This document shows, one piece after another, positions 16,543-25,492 of a stretch of DNA of 64,000 nucleotides; the stretch's first letter is position 1, and each line of letters begins with the position of its first letter. Origin of the DNA: Verrucomicrobiaceae bacterium (GTDB lineage Bacteria > Verrucomicrobiota > Verrucomicrobiia > Chthoniobacterales > JAATET01); assembly GCA_027488755.1 (NCBI GenBank), contig JAIYAZ010000167.1, forward strand, positions 38,894-102,893. The letters run 5' to 3'. The notes under the pieces are model-generated. The model saw only the letters and a program-made list of their open reading frames with translations. It made no database searches and was not told the origin of the DNA. Both the position numbers and the translations under genes were made by a program.

Positions 16543-18198
16543 CTAATTCCCCGGCAGGAGCAGGATGCGCCGGACCTCGGCGATGGCCTCGGGATTCTGG
16601 TGCGCGGGATGGGCCGACGGCACGACCAACTCGGACTCCGCCCCGGGCATGTGCGAACTCCAGTAGGGCACCACGCCGTCGCTTTTCTGCGGCGGAGTCT
16701 GGTCGTGGTTGCCGCCCTTGCCGCGATCCCCGGAGATGACGTGGTAGGGAATGCCCGACGTGAGCGGCACCTCGTTGATCGCGCGGACGAAGCGGTTGTT
16801 CGGCGCGAGGGTGTCGACGCTGTTCGGGATGCGGCGCAGCTTGAGGTCGTCGGTCTGGAAGGTAAGGATTTTTTGCATGTCGCGTCCCGCCTGAAGCAGC
16901 GTGGTCGGTGAGTGCACGAGGCTCGAACCGATCCGTCCCAGCCAGTGCGTGGCGAGATTACTGCCCTTGAGGGGCGCGGCGATGAAGATGACGCGACCCA
17001 CCTCCGGGCGGTGCGAGAAGACGAGCGCCTCGGTGAACAGCTCGCGGCTCGCCGGGGAAAGCGGCGTGTCCGCCGGCTTGCGGTGGAAGATTTTTTCCCA
17101 GAGCTGATCGCCGCTGTCGGTGATGAGCAGGCGGCTGATGCACCCGCCCATGCTGTGTCCGACGACGACCATCTTGCGCCGCAGCGGATAAACCTTCTGC
17201 ACGCCGTCGAGTTCCTTGCGCAGCAGCGCGGCGGAGTAGGGATACGGGTAACCGCTCGGGTAGCTGTAGAACCAGACCTGATACCGGCGGCGGAACTCCG
17301 GATCGGCCCGCAGGGCGTTGATCATGGGCGTCCACGTCGCCTGCGTGTCCATGAGCCCGTGCACGACGAGGAGCACGGTTTTATTCGGGTCGTAGGGCTG
17401 GAGCCGAACCAGCCGCGCGGTGTCGGCGTATTTTCCGGGCTGCAGCAGGCGGGAGATTTCCAGCTTCTTGGGATCGTTCCGGGCCAGCATGACCGCCAGG
17501 GGAACGGTGAAATCCGCCCCAAGCGGGTAGGTCCGGCCGTCCATCCGCACGGTCTCCACCGCCAGCGGATCCTCAAAGCCGAGTTCGCACTCGCGCCCGC
17601 GGAAACGGGCGATCGCCGTCACCCCGTAATACGTGCGCGGCATGCCGTAGCGCGCCTTTGCGTCGCGGTTGACCGCGCGGCCGACCGCCACCACCGGCGC
17701 GCCCAGGCCGGGACGGATCACGCGGTCCTTCACGTAGGTGCCGTTGACGTCGAATTCATCGGCCGGCGTGAAGTGGTAAAGCGCGGGGTTCCACTGCGGG
17801 CGGGGGTCCGGCTTGCGCCGAAGCACGAAGTCTCCGCCCGCCGCCGGCACGCGCAGGGGCTGCGCCCACGGGTCGAGCTTCGCCTTCTCGATCACCTTGA
17901 CGATGCGGCTCACCGCAAAGTTGTAATCCTTCAAGGCGAGGGCATTCTGCGGATTCCGCTCCAGCTCGCGGGCGGCAATTTGCGCCGCCGTGAGGTATCC
18001 GGCCAGCGCCTCCAGCGGAGCCCGGCGCTCCCGGGCCTGGGCGGCCACCATCCCGGCCTGCGCGGTCGCAAGAGGTTCTGCGCAGCCCGGTGCAGGCACG
18101 TAGCGGGGGTCACGCTCCCGGATCGTCGAGTAGGTCGAGCAGCCCGCAAGGCCAACCAGGGAGAACAGAATCAACGGACGAATCACCACGCCGGCCAT
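16543..18198 (-). CDS. Alpha/beta-hydrolase (lipase-like) lipoprotein
   Basis: A 551-residue secreted lipoprotein. The N-terminus has a hydrophobic segment ending in the lipobox LVGLAGC, so it is probably anchored in a membrane. The C-terminal half is an alpha/beta hydrolase: VLLVVHGLMDTQATW (oxyanion region) and VVVGHSMGGCISR with nucleophile Ser349. A late His lies near VPSAHPAHQNPEA. Typical of esterase/lipase proteins annotated as lipase class 3-like or PGAP1-like; the substrate is unknown. The ATG at 18198 is chosen because it gives a clean signal sequence. The frame is open upstream only as antisense to the ligase gene. Confidence 0.86.
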   Translation of the reverse strand: MAGVVIRPLILFSLVGLAGCSTYSTIRERDPRYVPAPGCAEPLATAQAGMVAAQARERRAPLEALAGYLTAAQIAARELERNPQNALALKDYNFAVSRIVKVIEKAKLDPWAQPLRVPAAGGDFVLRRKPDPRPQWNPALYHFTPADEFDVNGTYVKDRVIRPGLGAPVVAVGRAVNRDAKARYGMPRTYYGVTAIARFRGRECELGFEDPLAVETVRMDGRTYPLGADFTVPLAVMLARNDPKKLEISRLLQPGKYADTARLVRLQPYDPNKTVLLVVHGLMDTQATWTPMINALRADPEFRRRYQVWFYSYPSGYPYPYSAALLRKELDGVQKVYPLRRKMVVVGHSMGGCISRLLITDSGDQLWEKIFHRKPADTPLSPASRELFTEALVFSHRPEVGRVIFIAAPLKGSNLATHWLGRIGSSLVHSPTTLLQAGRDMQKILTFQTDDLKLRRIPNSVDTLAPNNRFVRAINEVPLTSGIPYHVISGDRGKGGNHDQTPPQKSDGVVPYWSSHMPGAESELVVPSAHPAHQNPEAIAEVRRILLLPGN

Positions 18199-18270
18199 GG
18201 AAGAATCTGGCCGCCTGCTTGGCAAGAGCGGATGCCGCCGGGAGCTGGCCGGGCGGCGTATAGTGGAGCA

Positions 18271-20925
18271 ATGCTCGAAGTGCGCTACGAACTCGGGGTT
18301 CACCTGCCCGCGGAGAATCTCTGGCTCGATCCCCGCGGGGCGAGGGAGTTTGCCTTTGTCTCGCACGCGCACAGCGACCACACCGGGCGCCACCGGGAGA
18401 CCATTCTCACCGAGGCGACCTCCCGATTGATGCGGGCCCGGCTCGGCCCGCCCGCAGGACGCGAGATCATCCTGCCGTATCGCGAACCGTCCTCGTGCCG
18501 CGGCGTGCAGGTGGAGTTGCTGCCCGCCGGCCACGTCCTCGGCTCGGCCCAGTGCCTGCTCACGACCGATCGCGGCACCCTGCTCTACACCGGCGATTTC
18601 AAGCTGCGCACCGGGCTGAGCTGCGAAGCCGCCGAGGCGCGGCCTGCGGATACGCTGATCATGGAAACCACCTTCGGCCTGCCGCGCTACGTCTTCCCCC
18701 CGGCCGAAGAGGTGCTCGCCGCCGTCGTGAAATTCTGCCTCGAGGCGCGCGAGGACGGCGCGACCCCCGTGCTCCTCGGCTACTCCCTCGGCAAGGCCCA
18801 GGAAATCCTCGCCGCGCTCGCCTCCGCGGGTCTCCCCATCATGCTCCACGGCTCCGTCTGGGGCATGACGCAAATCTACACCGACCTCGGCGTCACCTTC
18901 CCCCCGCACGAGAAATACGCCGCCGACCGCCTCGCCGACCACGTCCTCATCTGCCCGCCCAGCGTCGCGGGCTCCGCCATGCTGCGAAAAATCACGTCGC
19001 GCCGCACCGCCGTTCTCACCGGCTGGGCGATGGACGGCGGCGCCGCCCGCCGCGCGAAGGTCGACGCCGCCTTCCCGCTCTCCGACCACGCCGACTACGC
19101 CGACCTCCTCCGCTACGTGGAGATGGTCGCCCCCCGCCGCGTGCTCACGCTCCACGGCTTCGCCCGCGAGTTCGCCCGCGACCTGCGTGCCCGCGGCCTC
19201 GAGGCCTGGGCCCTCACCGGCGCGGACCAGCTCGAACTCGCCCTGCCGGCCAAAGCCGCCCCCGCCCGCCCCGCCCGAACGCCGGCCGCCCCGGAAATCG
19301 GATTCGGCCGCTTCGCCGCCCTCACCGAACGCATCGCCGCCGCTACCGGCAAGCTCGCCAAAGTCCGCCTGCTCGCCGATTTTCTCGCGGGCCTCGACGA
19401 CGCCGAACTTCCGCTCGCCGCCACCTGGCTCACCGGCCGCGCCTTTCCGCAGGTCAGCGCCCGCCCCCTCAAGCTCGGCAGCGCCATCATCCGCCGGGCA
19501 CTGCTGTCCGCCTCGGGCCTGACGCCCTCCGAGCTCCAGGCCATTTCCCGCCGCCACAATGACATCGGCCCCACCACCGGCGAAGCCCTGGCCGCGAACG
19601 CCCCCGCGACCCCGCCTACCATCCCCGAAGTCGACGCCTTCCTTCGCCGGATCGAAGCCGCGCGCGGCCCGCTCGCGAAGACCACCCTGCTCGAAGGCTG
19701 GCTGCGGCGGCTCGCGGCGCGCGATGCGGTGGCCCTCGTCAAAATCCTCACCGGCGACCTGCGCATCGGGCTTAAGGAAGGCCTCGTCGAGGAGGCCGTG
19801 GCCACCGCCTTCCACGCCGAGGCCGAAACCGTCCGCGAAGCGCACATGCTGCTGGGCGATCTCGGGGAAACCGCCCGCCGCACCCGCGCCGGAACCCTCG
19901 ACGGGATCAACCTCACCCCGTTTCACCCCGTCAAGTGCATGCTCGCCAGCCCGGAACCCGATGGGGAGGGCGTCTGGCAGCGCATGACGGCCGCGGGCGG
20001 CCGCGAAGTCTGGCTCGAGGACAAGCTGGACGGCATCCGCGCCCAGCTCCACGCCCACGGCGGGCGGGTGGCGCTTTATTCGCGCGACCTCAAACCCCTC
20101 ACCGCGACCTTCCCGGAAATCGCCGCCGCCGCGCGCGGACTCGACGCCGTGCTGGACGGCGAAATCGTCGCCTGGCGCGACGGAAAACCGCTCGGATTCT
20201 TCGAGCTGCAAAAACGCCTCGGCCGCACCGAGCGCGATCTCTTTCTGCCGGCCGAGGTGCCGGTGACCTTCACCGCGTTTGACGTGCTCTGGCTCGACGG
20301 CCGCTCCACCTTTCGCGAACCGCTCGCCGCCCGCCGCGCCCGACTCGAATCCCTCGCCCTTGTGGCCCCGCTGCAAATCCTGCCGACCACCCGCGCGCAT
20401 TCCGCGGCGGACGTCGAAGCCGCCTTCCTCGCGGCCCGCGCACGGCGCAACGAAGGGCTCATCGCCAAGGACCCCGCCAGCCTGTATTCGCCGGGCCGGC
20501 GCGGACTCGCGTGGATCAAGCTCAAGAAGGCCGGCGCCACCCTCGATGTCGTCGTCACGAGCGTGGAATACGGCCACGGTCGGCGGCGCGGCGTGTTGAG
20601 CGACTACACGTTTGCCGTGCGCGACGAAGCCGGCGGCCTCGCGACGATCGGCAAGGCCTACAGCGGATTGACCGACGCCGAAATCGCCGCGCTCACCGAG
20701 CGCTTCCAGGCCAGCATCATCGGACAACGCGGCCGCATCTTCGACGTGCGGCCCGAGGTCGTGCTGGAGATTGCCTTTGATTCGGTCCAACCCAGCCCGC
20801 GCCACGCCAGCGGCCTCGCGCTCCGCTTTCCGCGCATCCACCGCATTCGCGCCGACAAGTCTCCCGCCGAAATCGACACCGTGGCGCACGCCCAACGGCT
20901 TGCAGGACGGACGGAATCCGCGTAG
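18271..20925 (+). CDS. Fused ligase-associated MBL-fold exonuclease and ATP-dependent DNA ligase
   Basis: A single 884-residue polypeptide joining two proteins that are usually separate. Residues about 1-330 are a metallo-beta-lactamase/beta-CASP nuclease: FVSHAHSDHTGRH (HxHxDH), LLYTGDFKLRTG, METTFGLPRY, then FPLSDHADYADLL. An Ala/Pro linker follows. Residues about 350-884 are an ATP-dependent ligase: the N-terminal helical domain LRIGLKEGLVEEAVA, the nucleotidyl-transfer motif EDKLDGIRAQ with the adenylated Lys at 585, DGEIVAW, RNEGLIAKDPASLYSPGRRG, and an OB-fold end. The partner helicase is at 1-2371. Inferred role: nonreplicative repair that trims and seals ends. The divergent lipoprotein gene starts 72 bp away. 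Confidence 0.93.
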   Translation: MLEVRYELGVHLPAENLWLDPRGAREFAFVSHAHSDHTGRHRETILTEATSRLMRARLGPPAGREIILPYREPSSCRGVQVELLPAGHVLGSAQCLLTTDRGTLLYTGDFKLRTGLSCEAAEARPADTLIMETTFGLPRYVFPPAEEVLAAVVKFCLEAREDGATPVLLGYSLGKAQEILAALASAGLPIMLHGSVWGMTQIYTDLGVTFPPHEKYAADRLADHVLICPPSVAGSAMLRKITSRRTAVLTGWAMDGGAARRAKVDAAFPLSDHADYADLLRYVEMVAPRRVLTLHGFAREFARDLRARGLEAWALTGADQLELALPAKAAPARPARTPAAPEIGFGRFAALTERIAAATGKLAKVRLLADFLAGLDDAELPLAATWLTGRAFPQVSARPLKLGSAIIRRALLSASGLTPSELQAISRRHNDIGPTTGEALAANAPATPPTIPEVDAFLRRIEAARGPLAKTTLLEGWLRRLAARDAVALVKILTGDLRIGLKEGLVEEAVATAFHAEAETVREAHMLLGDLGETARRTRAGTLDGINLTPFHPVKCMLASPEPDGEGVWQRMTAAGGREVWLEDKLDGIRAQLHAHGGRVALYSRDLKPLTATFPEIAAAARGLDAVLDGEIVAWRDGKPLGFFELQKRLGRTERDLFLPAEVPVTFTAFDVLWLDGRSTFREPLAARRARLESLALVAPLQILPTTRAHSAADVEAAFLAARARRNEGLIAKDPASLYSPGRRGLAWIKLKKAGATLDVVVTSVEYGHGRRRGVLSDYTFAVRDEAGGLATIGKAYSGLTDAEIAALTERFQASIIGQRGRIFDVRPEVVLEIAFDSVQPSPRHASGLALRFPRIHRIRADKSPAEIDTVAHAQRLAGRTESA

Positions 20926-20948
20926 CACGGAACTTGCTGAAAGCGGTA

Positions 20949-22046
20949 ATGATGGTCCCCCGACGCCTTCTCATCCCCCCGGCCTGGCTGGGGGTTTGGG
21001 TTTTTCTGGCGATGACCGGGGTCACCCAGGCCGCCTCGCTCTCCGTGCTTTCGTGGAACATCCAACGCGGCATCGGGGACACCGCGGCCAACAGCACGAC
21101 CCAGGCGGCGCTGGCCAACGTCGTGAATTACCTCAACCCCGACGTCTGGACGATCAACGAACTTGGGGCGGACACCCCCACCTACTCGCCGACCACCGCG
21201 CTCAATAGCCTCCAGTCCTTTGTCAGCACGCGCCTCACCATTTTTGGCGCAAATCCCGTGCTCGGCTCGGACTACTACGTCTACCTCGGCACCTACACCG
21301 ACGGTTATCTCGCCAATGCCATCGTCTCGCGCTACCCGCTGCTTTCCACGCGCAGCTACTCGGACGCCGGCGGCGGCTACCGGTCTCTGCGCGGCATGGC
21401 CTTCGCCGTGGTGGACGTGCCCGGCACCACCAACGACGTCGGCATCTTCACGATGCACCTCAAGTCCGGCAGCCTCACCGCGGACGCTGCCCGCCGCCAG
21501 GCCGAAGCCACCGCGAACCGAACCACGATCGCGAACTGGATGACGCAAAACCCGCGCCTCGGCGCGATCGTCACCGGTGACTTCAACGAAAGCGAGGATC
21601 CCCCCGACGGCGACAATTGGAGCGGCGGCGTGCTTGGCGGAACCATCACGCTCGGCAACAACACCACGGCCACCTACCAACCCGTCACGACCATCCGCTC
21701 CGCCGGGCTCACGGATCCCGTGCCCGTGAGCCTTTCGGGCGACAACGACACCATCAGTTCCTCCAGCCCCAACGACCGCTTCGACTACGTGCTCCATGGC
21801 GGCAACGGCCTGACCTATCAAACCGGCCAGGTCTTCGACTCGCGCCGCTACACCGCGACCCAACTCAACGCCATCAACGCCGCAAACGGCCTCACGTTCA
21901 CCACCGGCACATCCGCCGCCGCCTCGGATCACCTCGCCGTTTTTGGCGCGTTCGCGGTTGTTCCCGAGCCACATGTGCTCTGCCTGATCGCCCTGGCCGC
22001 CGGCCTGCTGCTGCTTAGAGCCCGGCGAGGCAGACGTATTTCATGA
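20949..22046 (+). CDS. Secreted endonuclease/exonuclease/phosphatase-fold protein with PEP-CTERM sorting tail
   Basis: Residues 1-29 are a signal peptide. The EEP nuclease/phosphatase domain follows with the expected catalytic landmarks: LSWNIQRG (Asn), TINELGAD (Glu metal ligand), TMHLKSGS, IVTGDFNESED (GDFN) and AASDHLAVF (SDH). The C-terminus VPEPHVLCLIALAAGLLLL then Arg-rich is a PEP-CTERM exosortase signal, implying transport across the inner membrane and anchoring or release at the surface. Likely an extracellular nuclease or phosphodiesterase (inference). An upstream TTG at 20934 is an alternative start; the ATG at 20949 or 20952 gives a better signal peptide. Its 3' end overlaps gabD by 32 bp tail to tail. 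Confidence 0.88.
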   Translation: MMVPRRLLIPPAWLGVWVFLAMTGVTQAASLSVLSWNIQRGIGDTAANSTTQAALANVVNYLNPDVWTINELGADTPTYSPTTALNSLQSFVSTRLTIFGANPVLGSDYYVYLGTYTDGYLANAIVSRYPLLSTRSYSDAGGGYRSLRGMAFAVVDVPGTTNDVGIFTMHLKSGSLTADAARRQAEATANRTTIANWMTQNPRLGAIVTGDFNESEDPPDGDNWSGGVLGGTITLGNNTTATYQPVTTIRSAGLTDPVPVSLSGDNDTISSSSPNDRFDYVLHGGNGLTYQTGQVFDSRRYTATQLNAINAANGLTFTTGTSAAASDHLAVFGAFAVVPEPHVLCLIALAAGLLLLRARRGRRIS

Positions 22047-23469
22047 CGAGATAGTCCTCGAGGCCGTATTTCGAGCCTTCGCGCCCGAGGCCCGATTCCT
22101 TCACGCCGCCGAACGGAGCCATCGCGTTCGAGATAAGTCCGGTGTTCACGCCCGCCATGCCGTATTCCAGCGCCTCGGCGACCCGCCAGATCCGGCCAAG
22201 GTCCCGCGTGTAAAAGTAGCTCGCCAGGCCCACGCTGGTGTCATTCGCGAGCGCCACGGCCTCCGCCTCCGTCTCGAAGCGGAAGAGCGGCGAGACGGGG
22301 CCGAAGATTTCCTCCTGCGCGAGGGCCATTTCGGTCGTCGCGCCGCCGAGCACGGTCGGCTCGTAAAACGTGCCGCCGAGCGCGTGGCGTTTGCCCCCGA
22401 GGAGGACGCGGGCGCCCTTGCCGACGGCGTCGCCGACGAGCTCCTCGACCTTCGCGACGGCCTTGTCGTCGATGAGCGGGCCCTGCTGGACGTCGGTCTC
22501 CAGGCCGTTGCCGACCTTGAGCCGGTGCACGGCGGCGACGAGCTTTTCGGCGAAGGCGTCGTAAACCCCGGCCTGCACGAGGAGGCGGTTCACGCACACG
22601 CAGGTCTGGCCGGTGTTACGATACTTCGAGGCGAGCGCGCCCTCAACCGCGGCGTCGAGATCGGCGTCGTCAAAAACGATGAACGGCGCGTTGCCGCCGA
22701 GCTCCATCGTGACTTTTTTGACCGTGCCCGCGCAGGCGGCCATGAGCGTTTTGCCGACGCCGGTGGAGCCGGTGAACGTCAGCTTGCGCACAGTCGGACT
22801 GGACGTGAAAGCCCCGCCAATCTCCGCGGCGTTGCCCGTGAGCACGCTAAAAAGTCCGGGCGGGATGCCGGCGCGCTCGCCCAACTCCGCCAGCGCGAGG
22901 GCCGAGAGCGGCGTCTGCGAGGCGGGCTTGCAGACCATGGCGCAGCCGGCGGCAAGGGCCGGGGCGACCTTGCGGGTGAGCATGGCGTTGGGAAAATTCC
23001 ATGGCGTGATGGCGGCGCAGACGCCCACGGGCTGGCGCAGGACGAGCAGCCGGCGATCGTTCGAGGGCGGCGGGATGATGTCGCCGTGGATGCGTTTGGC
23101 CTCCTCGGCAAACCACTCGACGTAGGCCGCGCCGTAGGCAATCTCGCCCTTCGCCTCGGCGAGCGGCTTACCCTGCTCGCTCGTGAGGATGAGCGCGAGG
23201 TCGTCCGTGTTTTCGATGAGCAGGTCGAACCAGCGCCGAAGGACGCGCGAGCGCTCCAGCACCGTGCGGCGCTGCCATTCACGCATGGCGACGGCGGCGG
23301 CGGCGATGGCCTCGTGGGCCTCGGCGGCGCCGAGTTCGGCCACGTGCGCGATGGTTTCGCCGGTGGCGGGATTCGTCACCGGGAAGGTGCGCCCCGAGGC
23401 GGCGTCACGCCATTCGCCGGCGACGTAGGCTTGCGTTTTGAGGAGGCGGGGATCCTTGAGGGCGAGCAT
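22015..23469 (-). CDS. gabD: NAD(P)-dependent succinate-semialdehyde dehydrogenase
   Basis: Aldehyde dehydrogenase of 484 residues, the GabD length. The N-terminus (YVAGEWRDAASGRTFPVTNP) and ITPWNFPNAMLTRKVAPALA match GabD. The catalytic Glu is in VTMELGGNAPFIVFDDAD and the catalytic Cys in NTGQTCVCVNR. The C-terminal FGGVKESGLGREGSKYGLE is the classic SSADH ending. It oxidises succinate semialdehyde to succinate in the GABA shunt. It stands alone between a PEP-CTERM nuclease and an autotransporter, with no GABA transaminase in view, so related aldehydes are possible substrates. Confidence 0.93.
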   Translation of the reverse strand: MLALKDPRLLKTQAYVAGEWRDAASGRTFPVTNPATGETIAHVAELGAAEAHEAIAAAAVAMREWQRRTVLERSRVLRRWFDLLIENTDDLALILTSEQGKPLAEAKGEIAYGAAYVEWFAEEAKRIHGDIIPPPSNDRRLLVLRQPVGVCAAITPWNFPNAMLTRKVAPALAAGCAMVCKPASQTPLSALALAELGERAGIPPGLFSVLTGNAAEIGGAFTSSPTVRKLTFTGSTGVGKTLMAACAGTVKKVTMELGGNAPFIVFDDADLDAAVEGALASKYRNTGQTCVCVNRLLVQAGVYDAFAEKLVAAVHRLKVGNGLETDVQQGPLIDDKAVAKVEELVGDAVGKGARVLLGGKRHALGGTFYEPTVLGGATTEMALAQEEIFGPVSPLFRFETEAEAVALANDTSVGLASYFYTRDLGRIWRVAEALEYGMAGVNTGLISNAMAPFGGVKESGLGREGSKYGLEDYLVMKYVCLAGL

Positions 23470-23507
23470 GGGTTCAGCCTAACACGCCGGGCGGTGGGAC
23501 GCGACCG

Positions 23508-25427
23508 CTAGAACGTCCAGCTGGCGCTGAGGTTGACGGATTGAACCGCTCCTCCGTTGAAGAGGCTGGCGCTGTAGAAGAGGCTGCTGGAGAGGTTGCG
23601 CCCAAGGAGCATGGTCACGCCGGCGGATGCGGTGAGGGCGTCCTGCCCGACGAGGGAATCGACGTAGCTGTAGGTCGACCCGGGCACGAACGGAACGCCG
23701 CCGGTGATGGTGCGCGGGGTGTTGTAAAACTCGTGATTCCACAGGCACCGAAGCTCGGGGACCACGGCCATGGTCCGGCTGACCGGGAAAAGATAATTCA
23801 CGTGCGCGCCGAGTCCCGAGGCGAGGCTGCTGAGTTGCTGACGGTTGATGCGGACGTCGAGGCCGTAGGGGTCCGTCTCCGAATAGGTCGGCGTTGTGAG
23901 ATAGCTGAACTGGAGGCTGGCAATGGGGCCGAACGTCCAGTTTCCGCGGCGAACGTCGTAGCCGCCGTCGAGCAGGGCGAAGAAGCCGGTGCTGTTCGCG
24001 CGGCTGCGCGCGGAGCCGTAATTCGTGCCGAAAAGGTTCAGCGGGCGCGTGATCTTCGATTGGTAACCGGCCCCGCCGGCGGCAAGGTCGAAGTAAAACC
24101 CACCCTCGGGCCGGGCGAAGGAAAGGTATCCGCCGTAGTTGAGGCCATTGGTGATCACGCTGCCGCCGCCGAGCTGGTTGAATTTCTGCCCCTGCAGCTG
24201 GTAGCTCGCAAAAATGCCAACACTCAGGTTTCGCGTGAGCGCAAAGTCCACGCCCATGAGGAAATTCCCGGCGATGCTTTCGCGGTCGGAAACGCCTCCC
24301 TGCGGATCGAGATTGGAATACACGCCGGTGGCCATGCTCCAAAAGTTCCCCGTGAAGGCGGGGCGCTCCTTGAACTCGAACGTGCACCCCTTGCCGCCCG
24401 CGGACTGGGTGGACGGCACGATGGACTTGGCGTCCTTGACCGCCTTGTCGTCAGGCACGGCGGAGTAGGTTTCGACCGGCTCATCGGGCAAAACCTGTCG
24501 CCGCGTGCGGAGGTTGTAAAACTGCTGGGAGAGCATGCCGCCCGTCTGGCGAAGCTGCGCGGCGGTCTGGTCGGCCACGGCCCCGTGGAAGCTGAGCGCG
24601 TCGACGACGAGCGAGGTGATGATCGGGCCGCCGGTCGTTTCCTGGACGGTTGTCTCCTCCGGCGTGGGCGCGGGAGTGGGCGAAGGGGCTGGGGTGGGAG
24701 TCGGCACGGGGGAGGGGCCGGGGCCCGGAGTGGGTGCGGGGGTCGGGCTTGCGACCGGCACGGGCGGGGGACTCGGCGGCTCGGGGGGCTCCGGCGGGAA
24801 CTCCAGGATGCCGAAGGCGGCATTGTCGAGGAAGTTGCCGATGCTTGTCGTGCTGCCCTTAATCGAGACGTAGTTGAAACGAAGCTTCGTGCCCTCCTGA
24901 ACCGGCGCCAGCTTTTCGCCGCGGTAATTGACCCAGCCGTCGGGGCCCGTCGCGTATTCCTGGGCAAAAATCGGGAACCAATTTCCGTTAATGAATTGGT
25001 CGATGCGCAGCATCATCACGTCGGTGGCGTTGCGCCCGCGATGCCAGAATGAATACGAGATCAGCCCCGATTTCGAAGCGGTGACTTCCTGATACAGCGT
25101 GGAGACCTGGGTCGCGTTCAGCTCGGCGAAAAATCTCCCGCCGTTCGCGAAGAAGGGGTCGGCCTGCGTCAGGGTGTAGACGGGGCCGTTGGAGTTTGCG
25201 CTGTAACCCGAGGCCCAGATTTCGATGAGTTCATCACTGGCGGTGGTCTGCCAATTCGCGACGGTCGTCGTTTGGTTGAAACCGGGCGGGTTGGTCGAAG
25301 GGGGCTTGCCCACGTCTTCGAACCCGCCGTTATCGAGAAAATTGGTCTGCTCGGCGCGGCCGACGAAGCCCGGCGCAAGCGCGAGGATGCCCACAAGAAA
25401 ACCGCCCAGCGCGGAAAACGATCGCAT
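23508..25427 (-). CDS. Autotransporter with a lectin-like N-terminal domain and a Pro-rich linker
   Basis: A 639-residue outer-membrane protein. The signal peptide ends near GFVGRA. Residues about 25-210 form a jelly-roll, carbohydrate-binding-like module (NGGFEDVGKPPS, ELNATQVSTLYQEVTASKSG, YSFWHRGRNATDVM). Residues about 215-265 are a repetitive Pro/Thr/Ala linker (PTPAPTPGPGPSPVPTPTP). The C-terminal roughly 290 residues form an autotransporter-type beta-barrel ending in LSASWTF, the aromatic terminal residue recognised by the BAM machinery. The short passenger and Pro-rich spacer suggest a surface sugar-binding adhesin or porin-like protein (inference). No operon partner. Confidence 0.82.
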   Translation of the reverse strand: MRSFSALGGFLVGILALAPGFVGRAEQTNFLDNGGFEDVGKPPSTNPPGFNQTTTVANWQTTASDELIEIWASGYSANSNGPVYTLTQADPFFANGGRFFAELNATQVSTLYQEVTASKSGLISYSFWHRGRNATDVMMLRIDQFINGNWFPIFAQEYATGPDGWVNYRGEKLAPVQEGTKLRFNYVSIKGSTTSIGNFLDNAAFGILEFPPEPPEPPSPPPVPVASPTPAPTPGPGPSPVPTPTPAPSPTPAPTPEETTVQETTGGPIITSLVVDALSFHGAVADQTAAQLRQTGGMLSQQFYNLRTRRQVLPDEPVETYSAVPDDKAVKDAKSIVPSTQSAGGKGCTFEFKERPAFTGNFWSMATGVYSNLDPQGGVSDRESIAGNFLMGVDFALTRNLSVGIFASYQLQGQKFNQLGGGSVITNGLNYGGYLSFARPEGGFYFDLAAGGAGYQSKITRPLNLFGTNYGSARSRANSTGFFALLDGGYDVRRGNWTFGPIASLQFSYLTTPTYSETDPYGLDVRINRQQLSSLASGLGAHVNYLFPVSRTMAVVPELRCLWNHEFYNTPRTITGGVPFVPGSTYSYVDSLVGQDALTASAGVTMLLGRNLSSSLFYSASLFNGGAVQSVNLSASWTF

Positions 25428-25492
25428 GCCCTGCTTGGCTAGCGAAGCCGGAGGAATTTAGGAACGAAAATGTCTCCGCATAACCCTCCGCT

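Noticed and set aside
18199..20928. Minus-strand extension that would make the lipase-like protein over 1400 residues
   Set aside because: It lies antisense to the exonuclease-ligase gene. The ATG at 18198 gives a proper lipoprotein signal, and the extension has no recognisable domain.
22015..23469. Considered as the formaldehyde- or amine-pathway aldehyde dehydrogenase linked to the methylamine cassette
   Set aside because: The sequence matches succinate-semialdehyde dehydrogenase motifs, and it lies 9 kb away on the other strand with unrelated neighbours.
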